Source of the DNA: Planococcus citri
Taxonomy: Eukaryota > Arthropoda > Insecta > Hemiptera > Pseudococcidae
DNA length: 64,000 nt
Direction of reading: 5' to 3'
Assembly: GCF_950023065.1 (NCBI RefSeq)
Contig: NC_088681.1
Coordinates: 68,172,836 to 68,236,835 of the forward strand
The number at the start of each line of letters is the position of its first letter. Position 1 is the stretch's first letter. A program made the position numbers and the translations under genes. The notes below the pieces were generated by a model, which searched no databases, was not told the DNA's origin, and saw only the letters and a program-made list of their open reading frames with translations. Below, piece after piece: positions 50,287-61,667 of this stretch.

Positions 50287-50701
50287 TTAGGTGAAAAACT
50301 GATCTCAAAAAGGTTCCAGAATCCAGATCAGCTCAAAAGCAGTGGTCGCAATTGCTGGGAGAGGGGAGACTTTAGCTAATAAAATAATTGATTACCAAAC
50401 CTTCTACAGCAATTTGAAATTACAGCAGAAAAGTCAACTTTTGCTGGAGGCTCTAGATCGAAAGTATAGTCGCAACTGATTCAGGGTAAGGGGAAGGTCA
50501 CTCAACTAGTTTGCAAACTGATTTTCAAATTTTCATTTCTTTTAGCAGAAAACTAATCTAACTACTTACTTATAGACTGTGTTCGTAAGTTTCAAAAATT
50601 CGCCAAAAATCTTAAAATCAACTTTGAGCTCGAAAATGGTTTTTGAAGATGTAAAAGACTTTTTTAGTAAGCCAAATTTTAACTTATTTCGAGTTTATTG
50701 G
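50287..50701. other. Non-coding flank of the gypsy element
   Basis: Includes a GCTGGAGGCTCTAG word near 50445, related to the CTGGAGNCTCCAG motif of the fold-back repeats. No gene seen. The last five bases, ATTGG, are the target duplication of the retrotransposon. Confidence 0.35.
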
Positions 50702-50866
50702 TGTGGTAAATATCCCCCCTTCAGAAAGCCAAATATACGTAATTTTATCGTTATCTTTAGAACGTATTTTATGCACATTGTAAATATGTATTCTGTTTAA
50801 TTTCGCATAATTAAAGTGAGTTTTTAAATGTGAGTATGTGAATTTAATTCGTGTACGATTACCACA
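50702..50866 (+). repeat. 5' LTR of the gypsy element
   Basis: 165 bp with TGTGGTA...TACCACA ends. It contains AATTAAAG- and TATTTTATG-like T/A-rich promoter candidates, none decisive. Confidence 0.93.
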
Positions 50867-50889
50867 AATGGCGACGAGGTGAACTGAGG

Positions 50890-53800
50890 ATGTCCGATCC
50901 GAGGTTAATTTTACCTTTTTCGGTTCGGCAGATGTCGAATGCCGATGAATGGTCAAGATGGAAAGATACGCTGGAGTTTTATTTTACTGCTAAGAATATA
51001 TCTAATGCAAAAAGAAAACAGGCGGAACTTCTCTTACTTGGTGGACCAGAAATCCAAGACATCTATTATTCGTTCCCGAAAGATACTCCTATTCCTGCTG
51101 ACTCTGACGAGTACAACTTTACGCTCTCTCGGTTGGACTCCCAGATAGAACCGAAAAGCAATAAATGGTATGAACGTCATGTGTTATCAACTTTAAAACA
51201 AGGAAAGGGTGAAACGTTAACGGCTTTTATCACCCGGCTCCGAAATCAAGCTAAGTTATGTAGCTTTGCGAGTACGTTTGTAGACGAGGCTGTCCAAGGT
51301 CAGTTAATAAACGGTTGCAGTTCAGCTGAAGTACGTACCGAGCTCATGAAACAAAAGGAAGACGCAACGTTGGCCGATTTTGAACGTGTAGCTCGAACGC
51401 TTGAAACTGTTACTTCTCAATCTTCTGCGATGGCTAGTGGTGAGTTCAATTCCACGCAAGTTAACGCAAATACGAGCAACGTATGCCGAATTCCTGACAA
51501 GAAACGAAATTCTAAAGGGAAAAAGTTTCAAAGGGAACCTTCCAAACGAGCTTCGAGTCCCGATCGCGATAATACGGATCGATGTTTTTGCTGTGGTCAT
51601 TCCGGTCATCGAGCGAAAGATCCTAAGTGCCCTGCACTGAAAGCTGTATGCGGAAAATGTAAGAAAAACGGTCACTACAGTAAGGTTTGTCATTCATCCG
51701 CAGCTGGCCAATCTAATTCGAGTTCGCGTGATAAAAATGAGCAGAGAAAGGAGTCAGTGAAGAAAGTTACTCACGAAGATATATTCTGTGTTCGAAATGA
51801 TTCATCAGACGAGATCGAAGAATGGGTACCATGTCGCATTGGTAATATTGGTACTAAAATGTTCGTTGACTCCGGTGCTTTGTATACGATGTTATCGCGG
51901 AAACAGTGGCGGAAATTGAAACGAAATGGCGCTCAGTTTCAAGGTTTTGTACGTAACCCTGAAATAAATTTCTTCGATGCTACTGGCGAAAAACAGTACA
52001 CTGTTGCGTTTACTGTTCAAGCTGAAATTCAATGCAACGATCAGACCGTTATATCTGAAATAGTTGTCGTTGAAGAAGATATTCAATCGTTATTGGGTCG
52101 TCAAGATGCTAAAGCCTTACAAGTACTTCGTGTTGGTTTGAATGCATGTAAAGATACCCGAATTCGCGCTATTCCGAACCTGATGAAACCATTGGGTAAA
52201 TTGAAAAATTTTCAATTACATATTCCGATTGACGAGTCTGTTCCACCTGTAATTCAACCATTTCGACGCATTCCCTACGCACTTCGAGCTAAAGTTGAGA
52301 AACAAATCAACGAATTACTAGAAGCTGATGTTATCGAACGAGTTGAAGGGCCCTCACGTTGGGTTTCGCCGATTGTTCCAGTAGCTGACGGTGAAGACGA
52401 TATTCGATTATGCGTTGATATGAGAAGAGCAAACGAAGCGGTTCTAGACGAGAAATTTCCCCTCCCTGTGATGGATGATTTAGCTCCGTTGTTAGCTGAG
52501 GCTACGGTATTCAGCAAGGTCGATCTTATCAGAGCTTATCATCAAGCAGAATTAGACGAAGAATCGCGAGAAATTACCACGTTCATCACGCACCTGGGTT
52601 TATTTCGATACAAACGACTCATGTTCGGTCTCACCTGCGCTCCAGAGATGTTTCAACGAATTCTCGAAGGTGTTTTAAGCGGTCTAATTGGTGTATTCAA
52701 CTTTATCGATGATATTTTCGTATTCGGTAAAACGCAAGAGGAGCATGACTTAAATCTTCGAAATCTACTTCATCGTTTAGAAGAACATGGACTGACAATA
52801 AATCCGAAGAAATGTCAGTTTCGTATGAATGAAGTTACGTTCCTGGGTCATATTATCAAACCTGGTGTAATCCAACCTGGTTTTGATAAAGTTGCTTCCA
52901 TTAAAGAATTTCGATCTCCAGAAACACCTGAAGAACTACGAAGTTTTATTGGATTAGTTTCATATGTTGGTAAATTTATCCCACATTTATCAACTGAACT
53001 TGACCTGTTACAACGTACTGCTCGTGAATCGCCATTCAAATGGGACGCAGCTGATGAACAAGCGTTCGTTCATATTCAGTCACTTCTTAGTGATGAAACT
53101 CACCTCAGCTTGTTCGATCCTACGTTAACATCCATCGTAATGGCAGATGCGAGTCCGGTGGGTCTAGGAGCAGTACTTTTACAACGAAAAGGTGACGAGG
53201 TACGTGTTATCTGTTACATAAGTAGATCGTTATCAGCAGTCGAGCGTCGGTATTCGCAGACGGAGAAAGAGGCGTTAGCCCTTGTTTTTGCCGTTGAACG
53301 ATTAAAAATATACCTGCTTGGACGAACATTCGAGTTAGTGACAGATCACAAACCCTTACAGACGATTTTCGGTACAAGGTCAAAACCATGCGCTCGTATA
53401 GAGAGATGGGTGCTACGGATGCAGGGATTCAAGTATGTTATTCGATACGCTCCTGGTAAAAATAATATAGCTGATCCTCTTTCTCGTTTACTTCAAACAT
53501 CCGCAGCTACGCACACTATCAACGATATGTACGAAAAAAATCTTATCAATTTCGTGACCCAGTTGGCTCCAAAAGCTGTAACTTTACGTGAAATTCGAAA
53601 AGCGACTGAAAATGACCCTGAATTATCAAAAATATGCGATAGTTTAATTTCGAATCAAGAAATTAAATTAAAACCCTTCTCCGCAATAGCTTCAGAATTG
53701 TGTGTCGTCGAAGGTGTTCTTCTTCGTGGTGTTCGAATAATTGTACCAGCGGAATTACGCGATCGAGTGTTACAAAATGCTCATGAAGGGCACCCTGGTA

Positions 53801-54849
53801 TCAATAAAATAAAAGACAGGCTACGTTCGAAGGTATGGTGGCCGAACATCGATAAACATGCTGAAACGTGTGTCAAAACGTGTGATACATGTCAAAAAGT
53901 TGGCAAACAGATTGTTACTGATCAAATTTCACGTCGTGACTTTCCTGATGGTCCCTGGCAGCAGCTCGCGATCGATTTCAAAAGTTTGCCGGATGGCAAA
54001 GAGTTATGCGCAGTTGTTGATTACTTCTCCAGGTATGTCGAGGTGAAAATTATGAAAAGTACCACTGTCGAGGATACTACTGCTTTTCTCGACGAATTAT
54101 TTGCTAGACACGGAATACCTTCAACTATAACCTCTGATAACGGACCTCAATTTCGAAATAAATTTGAGGAATATTTACGTTCGTTAGGCATTGCTCATTA
54201 CACTTCGTGTCCGTATTGGGCAAGAGCTAATGGTGAAATTGAACGCCAGAATCGGTCCTTGCAAAAGATCATTAAAATTGCAGTGTTGGAGAAGAAGGAT
54301 ATTCAGTCTGAGCTAAATAAATACTTACTTATGTATCGTTCAACACCCCACTCAACTTTGGGGAAAAGTCCTGCTGAGCTTTTATTCAATCGTCGAATTC
54401 AAGATAAGCTACCTACCCTTCGGCCATTCGTTGAGGAAGCGGAGGTTCGCGAGAAAGATCGGCTGAATAAAAGTAAATCGATTATGGCGAGTGGAAAACC
54501 TCTTCCGCTCAATCAGAAACTTCAAGTTGGTGATGAAGTTTTAATCGAACGTCCGTTTACCAAAAATAAGTTTCAAAGTAAATTCGAAGATGAAATAGGC
54601 GTAATCGAAGCGATAAATGGTCCGGTTGTTAATATTGCAACGCCTACGAAAAATATTCAACGTCATGAAAATCAAGTCGAAAAATATACTCGTGCAACGC
54701 CTGCAACTCCTACAACTCCGGTTCCAGATAATGTTCCTGTGTCAGAACCTGTCTCCGATCAAGCTAATGATCCGCCGGAAGAACCTTTACTTCGCAGGTC
54801 ATCGCGAGTTTCAAAACCCCCAAAATGGCTTGAGAAGTTTCAAAATTAA
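50890..54849 (+). CDS. Fused Gag-Pol polyprotein of the Ty3/gypsy element (1319 aa)
   Basis: The first ATG after the LTR is at 50890 (MSDPRL); the frame is open back into the LTR at 50851 only through a GTG. In order: gag capsid-like region; two zinc knuckles (CX2CX4HX6C near 51582 and CX2CX4HX4C near 51650); aspartic protease DSGA (51868-51879); reverse transcriptase with KVDLIRAYHQ and the catalytic FIDD (about 52704); RNase H (ADASPVGLGAVLL, then TDHKPL); integrase with the HHCC zinc finger (about 53780-53900) and the DDE core (AIDF, SDNGPQF at 54135-54155, NGEIER). A basic C-terminal tail follows. All catalytic residues I can check are present, with no stop or frameshift. Gag and Pol share one frame, which is less usual for this group, where a frameshift often separates them. 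It makes cytoplasmic virus-like particles and integrates cDNA in the nucleus. Confidence 0.93.
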   Translation: MSDPRLILPFSVRQMSNADEWSRWKDTLEFYFTAKNISNAKRKQAELLLLGGPEIQDIYYSFPKDTPIPADSDEYNFTLSRLDSQIEPKSNKWYERHVLSTLKQGKGETLTAFITRLRNQAKLCSFASTFVDEAVQGQLINGCSSAEVRTELMKQKEDATLADFERVARTLETVTSQSSAMASGEFNSTQVNANTSNVCRIPDKKRNSKGKKFQREPSKRASSPDRDNTDRCFCCGHSGHRAKDPKCPALKAVCGKCKKNGHYSKVCHSSAAGQSNSSSRDKNEQRKESVKKVTHEDIFCVRNDSSDEIEEWVPCRIGNIGTKMFVDSGALYTMLSRKQWRKLKRNGAQFQGFVRNPEINFFDATGEKQYTVAFTVQAEIQCNDQTVISEIVVVEEDIQSLLGRQDAKALQVLRVGLNACKDTRIRAIPNLMKPLGKLKNFQLHIPIDESVPPVIQPFRRIPYALRAKVEKQINELLEADVIERVEGPSRWVSPIVPVADGEDDIRLCVDMRRANEAVLDEKFPLPVMDDLAPLLAEATVFSKVDLIRAYHQAELDEESREITTFITHLGLFRYKRLMFGLTCAPEMFQRILEGVLSGLIGVFNFIDDIFVFGKTQEEHDLNLRNLLHRLEEHGLTINPKKCQFRMNEVTFLGHIIKPGVIQPGFDKVASIKEFRSPETPEELRSFIGLVSYVGKFIPHLSTELDLLQRTARESPFKWDAADEQAFVHIQSLLSDETHLSLFDPTLTSIVMADASPVGLGAVLLQRKGDEVRVICYISRSLSAVERRYSQTEKEALALVFAVERLKIYLLGRTFELVTDHKPLQTIFGTRSKPCARIERWVLRMQGFKYVIRYAPGKNNIADPLSRLLQTSAATHTINDMYEKNLINFVTQLAPKAVTLREIRKATENDPELSKICDSLISNQEIKLKPFSAIASELCVVEGVLLRGVRIIVPAELRDRVLQNAHEGHPGINKIKDRLRSKVWWPNIDKHAETCVKTCDTCQKVGKQIVTDQISRRDFPDGPWQQLAIDFKSLPDGKELCAVVDYFSRYVEVKIMKSTTVEDTTAFLDELFARHGIPSTITSDNGPQFRNKFEEYLRSLGIAHYTSCPYWARANGEIERQNRSLQKIIKIAVLEKKDIQSELNKYLLMYRSTPHSTLGKSPAELLFNRRIQDKLPTLRPFVEEAEVREKDRLNKSKSIMASGKPLPLNQKLQVGDEVLIERPFTKNKFQSKFEDEIGVIEAINGPVVNIATPTKNIQRHENQVEKYTRATPATPTTPVPDNVPVSEPVSDQANDPPEEPLLRRSSRVSKPPKWLEKFQN

Positions 54850-54857
54850 AGGAGGGT

Positions 54858-55022
54858 TGTGGTAAATATCCCCCCTTCAGAAAGCCAAATATACGTAATT
54901 TTATCGTTATCTTTAGAACGTATTTTATGCACATTGTAAATATGTATTCTGTTTAATTTCGCATAATTAAAGTGAGTTTTTAAATGTGAGTATGTGAATT
55001 TAATTCGTGTACGATTACCACA
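54858..55022 (+). repeat. 3' LTR of the gypsy element
   Basis: 165 bp, reading the same as the 5' LTR throughout. Preceded by the purine tract AAAGGAGGG and followed by ATTGG. Confidence 0.93.
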
Positions 55023-57850
55023 ATTGGCTATAAAAGCTGCCTTGACAACGCATTGTCAATGAAATGAGTTTAAATTCAAGGATTTCGATGATCTATAAAA
55101 ATATGTTTTGCCATTGTTTTAGGTGAGTACAATTTTCTCTCATAAAAATTTGCAGGAAATATGCTCTTAAGCAAGTTGAATGATCATTTATGATCCATAC
55201 AACGATCGATCGTCAATTCTTAAATCAAAACATTTCCATCCAAGTACCTACTCTCCTCAGTACTTAAAATTGAGCGATCCCTTTCATCTTCTGGTTAAAA
55301 TATTACACCTGTTAATAATCCAAAGAAGTAGATTTCCCAGAATGCAAATCATTATTAGGTACTCTTCTTGTTTTCACGAATGAATAAATTCCCATTGAAT
55401 CAGAAATTTGTAACTATTCGATCTATACGATTTATTACCTCGAATAGTCTGAAACGTCGAAAAAAGTCATACATTCCGCCTTTCACTTTGAAAAACGCCG
55501 GAAAAAAGTCTGCCAGTTTTCAACGTTCGCGATTCGCGGCTGCTGAAGTACGAGTATAGTTTAATTGTAATTCAAAATGCGATTTTTGCTTCTTCTTGTT
55601 TCCTGCAACTGGAAGAGTTTTTTTTTCTTTCGCTTCGTTTTGCTTTTGGAAAAAGTCTGCGTGACCTAGTGTTTGGCGTATATACTCGTAATACTGGTGT
55701 ACGATTGTCGCGTATTACTACACACGTCGTGTATATGTATTGGAAACGGGTCGGAAAAACTTTACACAAAAACATTCAAAACTTACTTTTATCACATATT
55801 ACCCAGTTTAATAAAAGTTCGATGTAAAAGAATAAATTTAAAACTTATACCATACCATACCATAGAATACACGTATAACTCGAGAGAGAGAGAGAGAAAA
55901 AAAAGCCTATCTGAAAAGTCTACATTTATATATTCGCGAGCTCGAACATATCAATATGATACCCGCCATACATGCTTCCTCTCTTGCCTCTTTTCTCGAC
56001 ATGTTTAAAGGGTCCTTGTAGAGGCAACAAAATCCAAATTCTAAACCGAAGACATACAGAATTCGGTGTATACTTTTGAGGAAAGTATTATACCTACTAA
56101 CATAGACCAAAAAAAAAAAAAAAAAAGGCGGAGGGAAAACCATATAATCCCTAGTCGAATTCTTCGTCATCGTGTAAAAATGCTACTCACGAGTGTCAAA
56201 TTGTAGCATTGAGCGTATTTACGTACATTGAATTATAGATTGCGTTACAAAATAAACAAGCGAAAAACAAAACAAAGAAAGAATAAAGATACGTTTACAG
56301 ATCTTCTCTCGTCGGTATCCTTACTTTTTGTAGTATATAGCGTGGCTAATAGAAACGAAGCTGGGCTATATACAGCAAACCGTTTCAATTACAATTCGAC
56401 TTAGCCAACGAGTACCTTAGCTACACATTTCATTACTAAAGGCTGGAAAACGTTTCGAGTTCTTCGAGTTTTCCTAAAACAACGAGTCTTATTTTTGGTT
56501 CAAGGTGAAACGAGTGTAATATAGAACTAGGCTTTACTCTTCTGCTCACCTATAACATCATCCATCTGAGGAAATTTTATACTCATTGCTAGACCTATGT
56601 GCGAAAAAAATTGCTCTTTTACTGCGGGTACTTTGGTATTTATGTTTTTCGTGTCTAAAAGTACGAACGAGCTGGTAAATTAATCTGTCAGAAAATTAAG
56701 TTTGGCTGAAAAAGTTATCAATAGAGAGTGAAGGTAGCATTTGAACAACACGTTATGTTTCTTTTTACGTCGGTATACTCGTAGCTGGTGTTGGTACGCT
56801 ACGCACTTCACAAGACGAAAAATTTCTCTATTTCTTACCTGCTGCTGGCGATTACATGGCAACTGGCAAGAGCGAAAGAAATTCTTCTTTTTCTTACATC
56901 TCTTTTTCGCACCCCTCGCTCGCCTCGATCTCTCACTGCTCGCGTAAAAGTGTGAAAAAGGAGGAGAAAAAAAGCCCGTTTATCGCTTTATTAACTTTTA
57001 AAACGATTTCGTTCGCCGAACAAAGCTTTATATATTCTTGAACCGACGAGTTAAAAGTTTTAATTAAATTTTATTTTGTTAAGCTCATCATCGCGCTACG
57101 ACTTACTACTACCTAAAAAGTGAACGTAATTAAACGTTACAACAATTTTAAATCAAATGTGTTAAAAACGCGCCATCGAATATTTTAACTCAAAACGTCA
57201 TTAAAATGTACCTTCGAGTTTGCCTAGCTCTTTGGTCCGTATCCCAGTCTGTACTTTCCCATGCTCTTGTATAGTGTACCTCTACCTATATTATGAGCTC
57301 GCCTGTCTTACTCTCTTTACTTTTAACGTGCATGTACTATTTTCAAGTATTCGTGACGTTTGCACCATCGAAACCGAAATCTCGGGTTACATGGAGTATT
57401 TCTTAATGATGTTCGTATTCGTATGTGCGATGTGATGCGAAAGTTTCAAATTTTTAGTCGAATTTCTTCCCTGGAAAATTGCAGAAATATGCTTGGTGCA
57501 ATTCGGGCAAGTTGGAGAAATGAGAGGAAGATGTATGCTTTATATGATTTGCTTTGTGACTGCAAGAAATTGTTCGAACGAGTTCCCTTTTTAGCTGCCT
57601 TGATTGGTTTTTGGCAAATTTTTAAAAATTCCAAAATGGTTATTTTCAAACTGATGACGTAATTTACTGAAATGTTGTGCGTAGGCTTCGCTTGGCGTTG
57701 GATTTGAAGGAGTTTGATTCAGGGCTTCCTCTAAGGAAATTTTGGAGCTGCACAAACTTGAATAAATTGAAGTATAATTTTTGATAATGATTACAATCGA
57801 GGTTTTTTTGGAGGGAGAGGGGTGGTTGAAGATAGTATCATTTTGCTTCA
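55023..57850. other. Non-coding stretch, no gene supported
   Basis: Contains a GAGAGAGAGA run near 55881, a poly-A tract near 56108-56126 and the direct repeat ACCATACCATACCATA near 55850. Several 60-110 codon frames are present on both strands, but they lack motifs and splice continuity. It could be UTR or intron of a gene reaching in from outside, which I cannot show. Confidence 0.35.
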
Positions 57851-57889
57851 AAATTTTGAAATTCGAATATTAATTTTTTTTGAAAAATT

Positions 57890-59390
57890 CAAAAGTGAAA
57901 ATAAAAAGCAAACGAGCCCGAGCGAAGCGAGGGCAAAAGCTGTCGAAAATTGATATCCTGAGGAGCATAAAAAATGGAATTTGAATGATGATTTTTTTTT
58001 AAATCGAAAAACTAGAAAAAAAAGCAAATGGCCTGAGCGAAGCAAGGGCGAAAGCTCTCAGAAATCAGTTTTTCAAAAGGGATAAAAAATGATGTTTTTC
58101 AGTGGTATGAGTTACTTATAAAAAGTTCATCATTTTGCTTCAAAATTTGAAATTGAAATGATTTTTTTTGAAACATTTAAAATTCAAAATAAAAAGCAAA
58201 AGGCCCGAGCGAAGCGAGGGCAAAAGCTCTCGAAAATTGACAATTTGAGAGATATAAAAACGATGTTTTCTTATGTGATAAACGAAGGAGTTTATAATTT
58301 TTGCTTCAAAATTCTTAAATTTGAATGATGATTTTAAAAAAATGGAACTGCACAACTTTTTTTTGGAGCTGCACAAAATGTGCGGAGCTGTACGTTACAG
58401 GAAGTCCTGGTTTGATTAGAGATGAGCTTGACTGAAAGTTTGATTGTCCATTTTTCTTCTTTGTATGCGGTGGAAGGGAGATGAGAGAATCAAGGGGAGT
58501 GAAAATATTCAAAAATGTCAAAATATATACCTACGTAAATTGATCGGAAGGAAAGTATTCTGTTTTTTTTTGTTTTTGTTTTTTGACCTTAAAAAAGTTT
58601 GTTTCCCACCTCTCGCGTCTCCAAATTGACAAAAGGAGGTTGAAGTTTGACATTTATACATTATTGAGACTTACAAGAGAACCTCTTGAGGTGTCCGCCT
58701 CCGATTTGAACGGGACCGCGATTTTTGGAAAGAGCATGTTCTAAAACCCTCAAATCCAAATTTTCAGCTGCCCAAGTTCGCTTTTCGATTTTTGGCGAAT
58801 TTTTGAAAATCCAAAATTGACTATTTTGGTGATTTAGATATGCGTTTTTTTAAAAAGTACGTACTTGAGCTGTAAAAATGTTCAAAATAAGTCCTAAAAC
58901 TAATATTAATTACCCAAATCCAAATTTCGCCCTTTCCAGCCATTCTGGAGCCTACAGCGCTATTTTTCAATTTCTCCAGAATTTTGAATTTGCTCCAGAA
59001 GGCGTGAATATGAAGTTGGGCAGCTAAAACTCGAGTTATGTGTTATACTCGACCTGTTTAACAAATTTATTCACATCTGAGCCGATTCTGAGCGGACACT
59101 TCAAGAGTGGTTTTTTGACCAGCTTTTTTTCAAAATAAAAATATTCAAAAATCAAAAATAAAAGATTATAGCTTATAAAAAAATTTCGTTTTTCGTGCTC
59201 AATTTTTAGAAGTCTCAAACGCGGAAAAGAAACAAATTAGCCCGAGCACGGTTCTTTATGTGAATTGAGTTTGATTTTTTTGGATTCAAAATTTTAGAAT
59301 TTGAATGATGATTTTTTTTGGAAATTTCAAGTTTGAAAAAAAAAGCAAACAGACCTGAACGAACCGAGGGCAACAGCTTTCGAGACTTCG
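57890..59390. repeat. Dispersed CCGAGCGAAGCGAGGGC repeats
   Basis: Near-identical words AGCCCGAGCGAAGCGAGGGC (about 57913), a variant at 58030, again at 58203 and a decayed form at 59350 sit in units of roughly 130-170 bp that also share AAAGCTCTCGAAAATTG and TTTGAATGATGATTTTTTT. The family 1 fold-back fragment interrupts the array. A related word lies inside the TIR element at about 25757. Confidence 0.65.
58679..59160. repeat. Fold-back repeat, family 1, truncated copy 3
   Basis: Starts with ACCTCTTGAGGTGTCCGCCT and follows the left arm of copy 1 through one unit (GGAGCCTACAGCGC, then CTTTTTTTCAAAATAAAAAT). It then breaks off into unrelated sequence near 59160. No inverted right arm is present. 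Confidence 0.8.
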
Positions 59391-59399
59391 TATTTTGAT

Positions 59400-60010
59400 C
59401 GACTCGTTCGCAAATGATGCACCAAAAAATATACAATTCGTTGGTGAATGATTCAGCGAAAACTATTCGAATGAATCGCGAACGACTCGCTAGCGACTCG
59501 CGAAATACTCGAAAGCGACTCGCAAGGAACTTGCAAACGACCCGCAGGCGACCCGCTTATAATAGGTATGTTTATTATTCGCGAAGTATTCATAATTAAA
59601 AACACTCGAATTCATTCGAAATAAATCAATTACACAAAATTTCAACAGTGGACTGTATAATTCGACGATAAAAACATAATAATACGTTCTTAACAACAAC
59701 TAATCGAGCTAAACATCGTAACTAACAAGCTAGAGCGCGTTGCTACGTCAGTGGCGCACTCGATACTAAAAACTATTCGAAAATAGACTAAAAACAGTAC
59801 AAAATATCATAATACCCATCAACAAGGTATACTTATGAAAAACGTTATAATAATAGCATGAATTGTACAATTTGCTAAAAATAATTCAAACCAGCTCGCA
59901 AATAAATCAGGCATTCAATTCGTTCGTGATCGATTCGCTAAAAATTACTCAAATGAATCGAATCGGTCTCGAACGAGTCCCTCATACGGATCAATTTGTT
60001 TGTGAATGAT
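59400..60010. repeat. Degenerate GACTCGC/GAATCG-rich repeat
   Basis: 59400-59560 is dense in ACTCGC, GACTCG and GACCCGC words, roughly every 10-12 bases. 59890-60010 has related words in opposite orientation (CGATTCGC, GAATCGAATCG, AACGAGTC), hinting at a worn inverted repeat. No gene. Confidence 0.35.
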
Positions 60011-60980
60011 CAAAAAGTCCTAATTTTTTCCAAAATTGTAAAAAAGTCAAAGTCTAATAGTTCTAATTTTGGTTAAAACTGTCAAAAAAAATAAAGCATT
60101 AATTAAAGCCTTCCCTCAGAGAAAAGTTTTAAATCATGAAAATTGTTTTTGATCAAGTTTTCAAAAGACTAACACAATGTCATCAATTGATTGCAAAAAC
60201 TTTCAAAAAATTGAAAAAATGACTCATTTTTAAAATTTTCACTTGCATGGAAATGGAATTTAAGATACTCGATCTGTCTGACTTATAAAATCTGCAGTCA
60301 TAATATTGAACGGCGAATCAATTTAAAATCTTCATGCTGCAACAGAGTATTTTCATTGTTGTGTTTCAGTTCTGCTTGTATAGGAACTATGTACATACAT
60401 ATGTACAATTGCATATATGTGCGCAAACGAGTTGTGGTCACTACGGCTACCCTGTGCGCAAACCACCTCTACCTACTCGGGCCATTTTCCCCCATTTGTG
60501 CGCAAACGAGTTACGACCTTTTGGAGAACAGAGGGACTTTGAAAGGTTGGGCCCAAAAAATAAGTTCATATTCGTATTCAGTGATCTCGAAAACATACCC
60601 AAGGTAAACCCGTCTAAGATGGCCATGTTTTGCCAAAACCGCTCTGGGAGTCAACAGAAATTGTCCGATTCTACTTCATTTTTTTTTTTTTTTTAAGTAT
60701 ACCTAAGTTATCCCTCTACAACCACCATTAATTGAAAAGTGGTGTGGTGAACTTATTCGTATTAAAAAAAAAGAAATTCGAAAAGTTGATTTTTGGGCTC
60801 TCAAAAAAGTACCCTGGAAAGATGGCCACCCCATACAAACTTATTTCTTTTCTTCCATTGATTGCATGATTTTCATAAAATTTGTCTCTCTGAGTCTAGT
60901 CAGATTCACCGCAGGAAAACTTTGGAATTGGATGTAATGTGCAGTAAAACAATTGATAGATTATCGATTCTCAGGGGAAA
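60010..60980. other. Non-coding, with three GTGCGCAAACGAG words
   Basis: TGTGCGCAAACGAGTT occurs at about 60417 and 60495, with a related GTGCGCAAACCACCT between them. 60015-60240 belongs to the degenerate AAAATTGTCAAAAA minisatellite class. The 120-aa frame at 60334-60696 spans the direct repeats and is not supported as a gene. Confidence 0.35.
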
Positions 60981-60987
60981 TAAGGGA

Positions 60988-61667
60988 GCTTGGAAAATTT
61001 TTTGTTTGGACATAAACTAAAGAAAATGGAATTTCCTATCGATTGGTTCAATTTTTTTTTCAATCTTGCACAGAAATGGTGGTTTTCAACATTATTTTTA
61101 ATGGGCAGATTAATATTGTACTTACATGCCGACTTTTAATTAAAATTACGCGAAATTTTCAGCGAACACATACTTAGGTAATTTAATGAACCAAACTGTG
61201 TAGAATTTTATCCTCTTCAAAGTGAGTTATTATCCAAAGCGCTAATAGCACTTCTGGCTCAAAACTTATTAATGAGCAAAGTTGTAAAAAGTAGCCACGC
61301 GTGGTGAAAATCACACATTATTCCTAAAACTAGAATAAAATTTGAATTTATTGTCATGTATGTAAGTACCTACCAAAGCTTCAATAAGTTATGAATGAAC
61401 CGTGAACCGTAGGTGCTTGCGCTTCGGATAAAAATCCATTTTGAAGAAGATAAAATTGGTTTTATTGAATATTTAGGTACATATGCGTCCACTAAAAATT
61501 TCGAGCAATTTCAGACAAAGTTGACATGCGTTTATGAATCTGTCCATAAAAACGAATGTTAAAAAATTAAAAATGACCATTTCTGTACGAAATTTAAAAA
61601 AATTTACAGCAATCGACAGGAAATTCCATTTTCTTTAGTTCATGTCCAAACGAAAAATTTTCCAAAC
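60988..61667. mobile_element. Inverted-repeat element (680 bp)
   Basis: TTGGAAAATTTTTTGTTTGG, continuing to CTATCGATTG, recurs inverted at 61609-61667 with few changes. The arms extend loosely to about 120 bp (CAGAAATGGT / ACCATTTCTG). The interior is non-coding. Confidence 0.7.

Larger units (their letters stand above)
50702..55022 (+). mobile_element. Complete Ty3/gypsy LTR retrotransposon (4.3 kb)
   Basis: LTRs at 50702-50866 and 54858-55022, 165 bp each, starting TGTGGTAAATATCC and ending ATTACCACA. I see no difference between them. The target duplication ATTGG is at 50697-50701 and 55023-55027. The purine tract AAAGGAGGG (54848-54856) touches the 3' LTR. A primer-binding site should start around TGGCGACGAGGTGAAC just after the 5' LTR; I cannot assign the tRNA. 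With matching LTRs and an unbroken frame this is a very young and possibly active copy. It has no envelope-like frame. Confidence 0.95.

Noticed and set aside
50851..50889. Gypsy polyprotein starting at a GTG inside the 5' LTR
   Set aside because: The frame is open there, but the first ATG is at 50890 after the LTR, and starting inside the LTR would overlap the likely primer-binding site.
57220..57662. Overlapping 70-100 aa ORFs
   Set aside because: Some stretches look protein-like, but no splice continuity or family motif could be found on either strand.
60334..60696. 120-aa plus-strand ORF
   Set aside because: Spans direct GTGCGCAAACGAG repeats and ends in poly-T; no motif.
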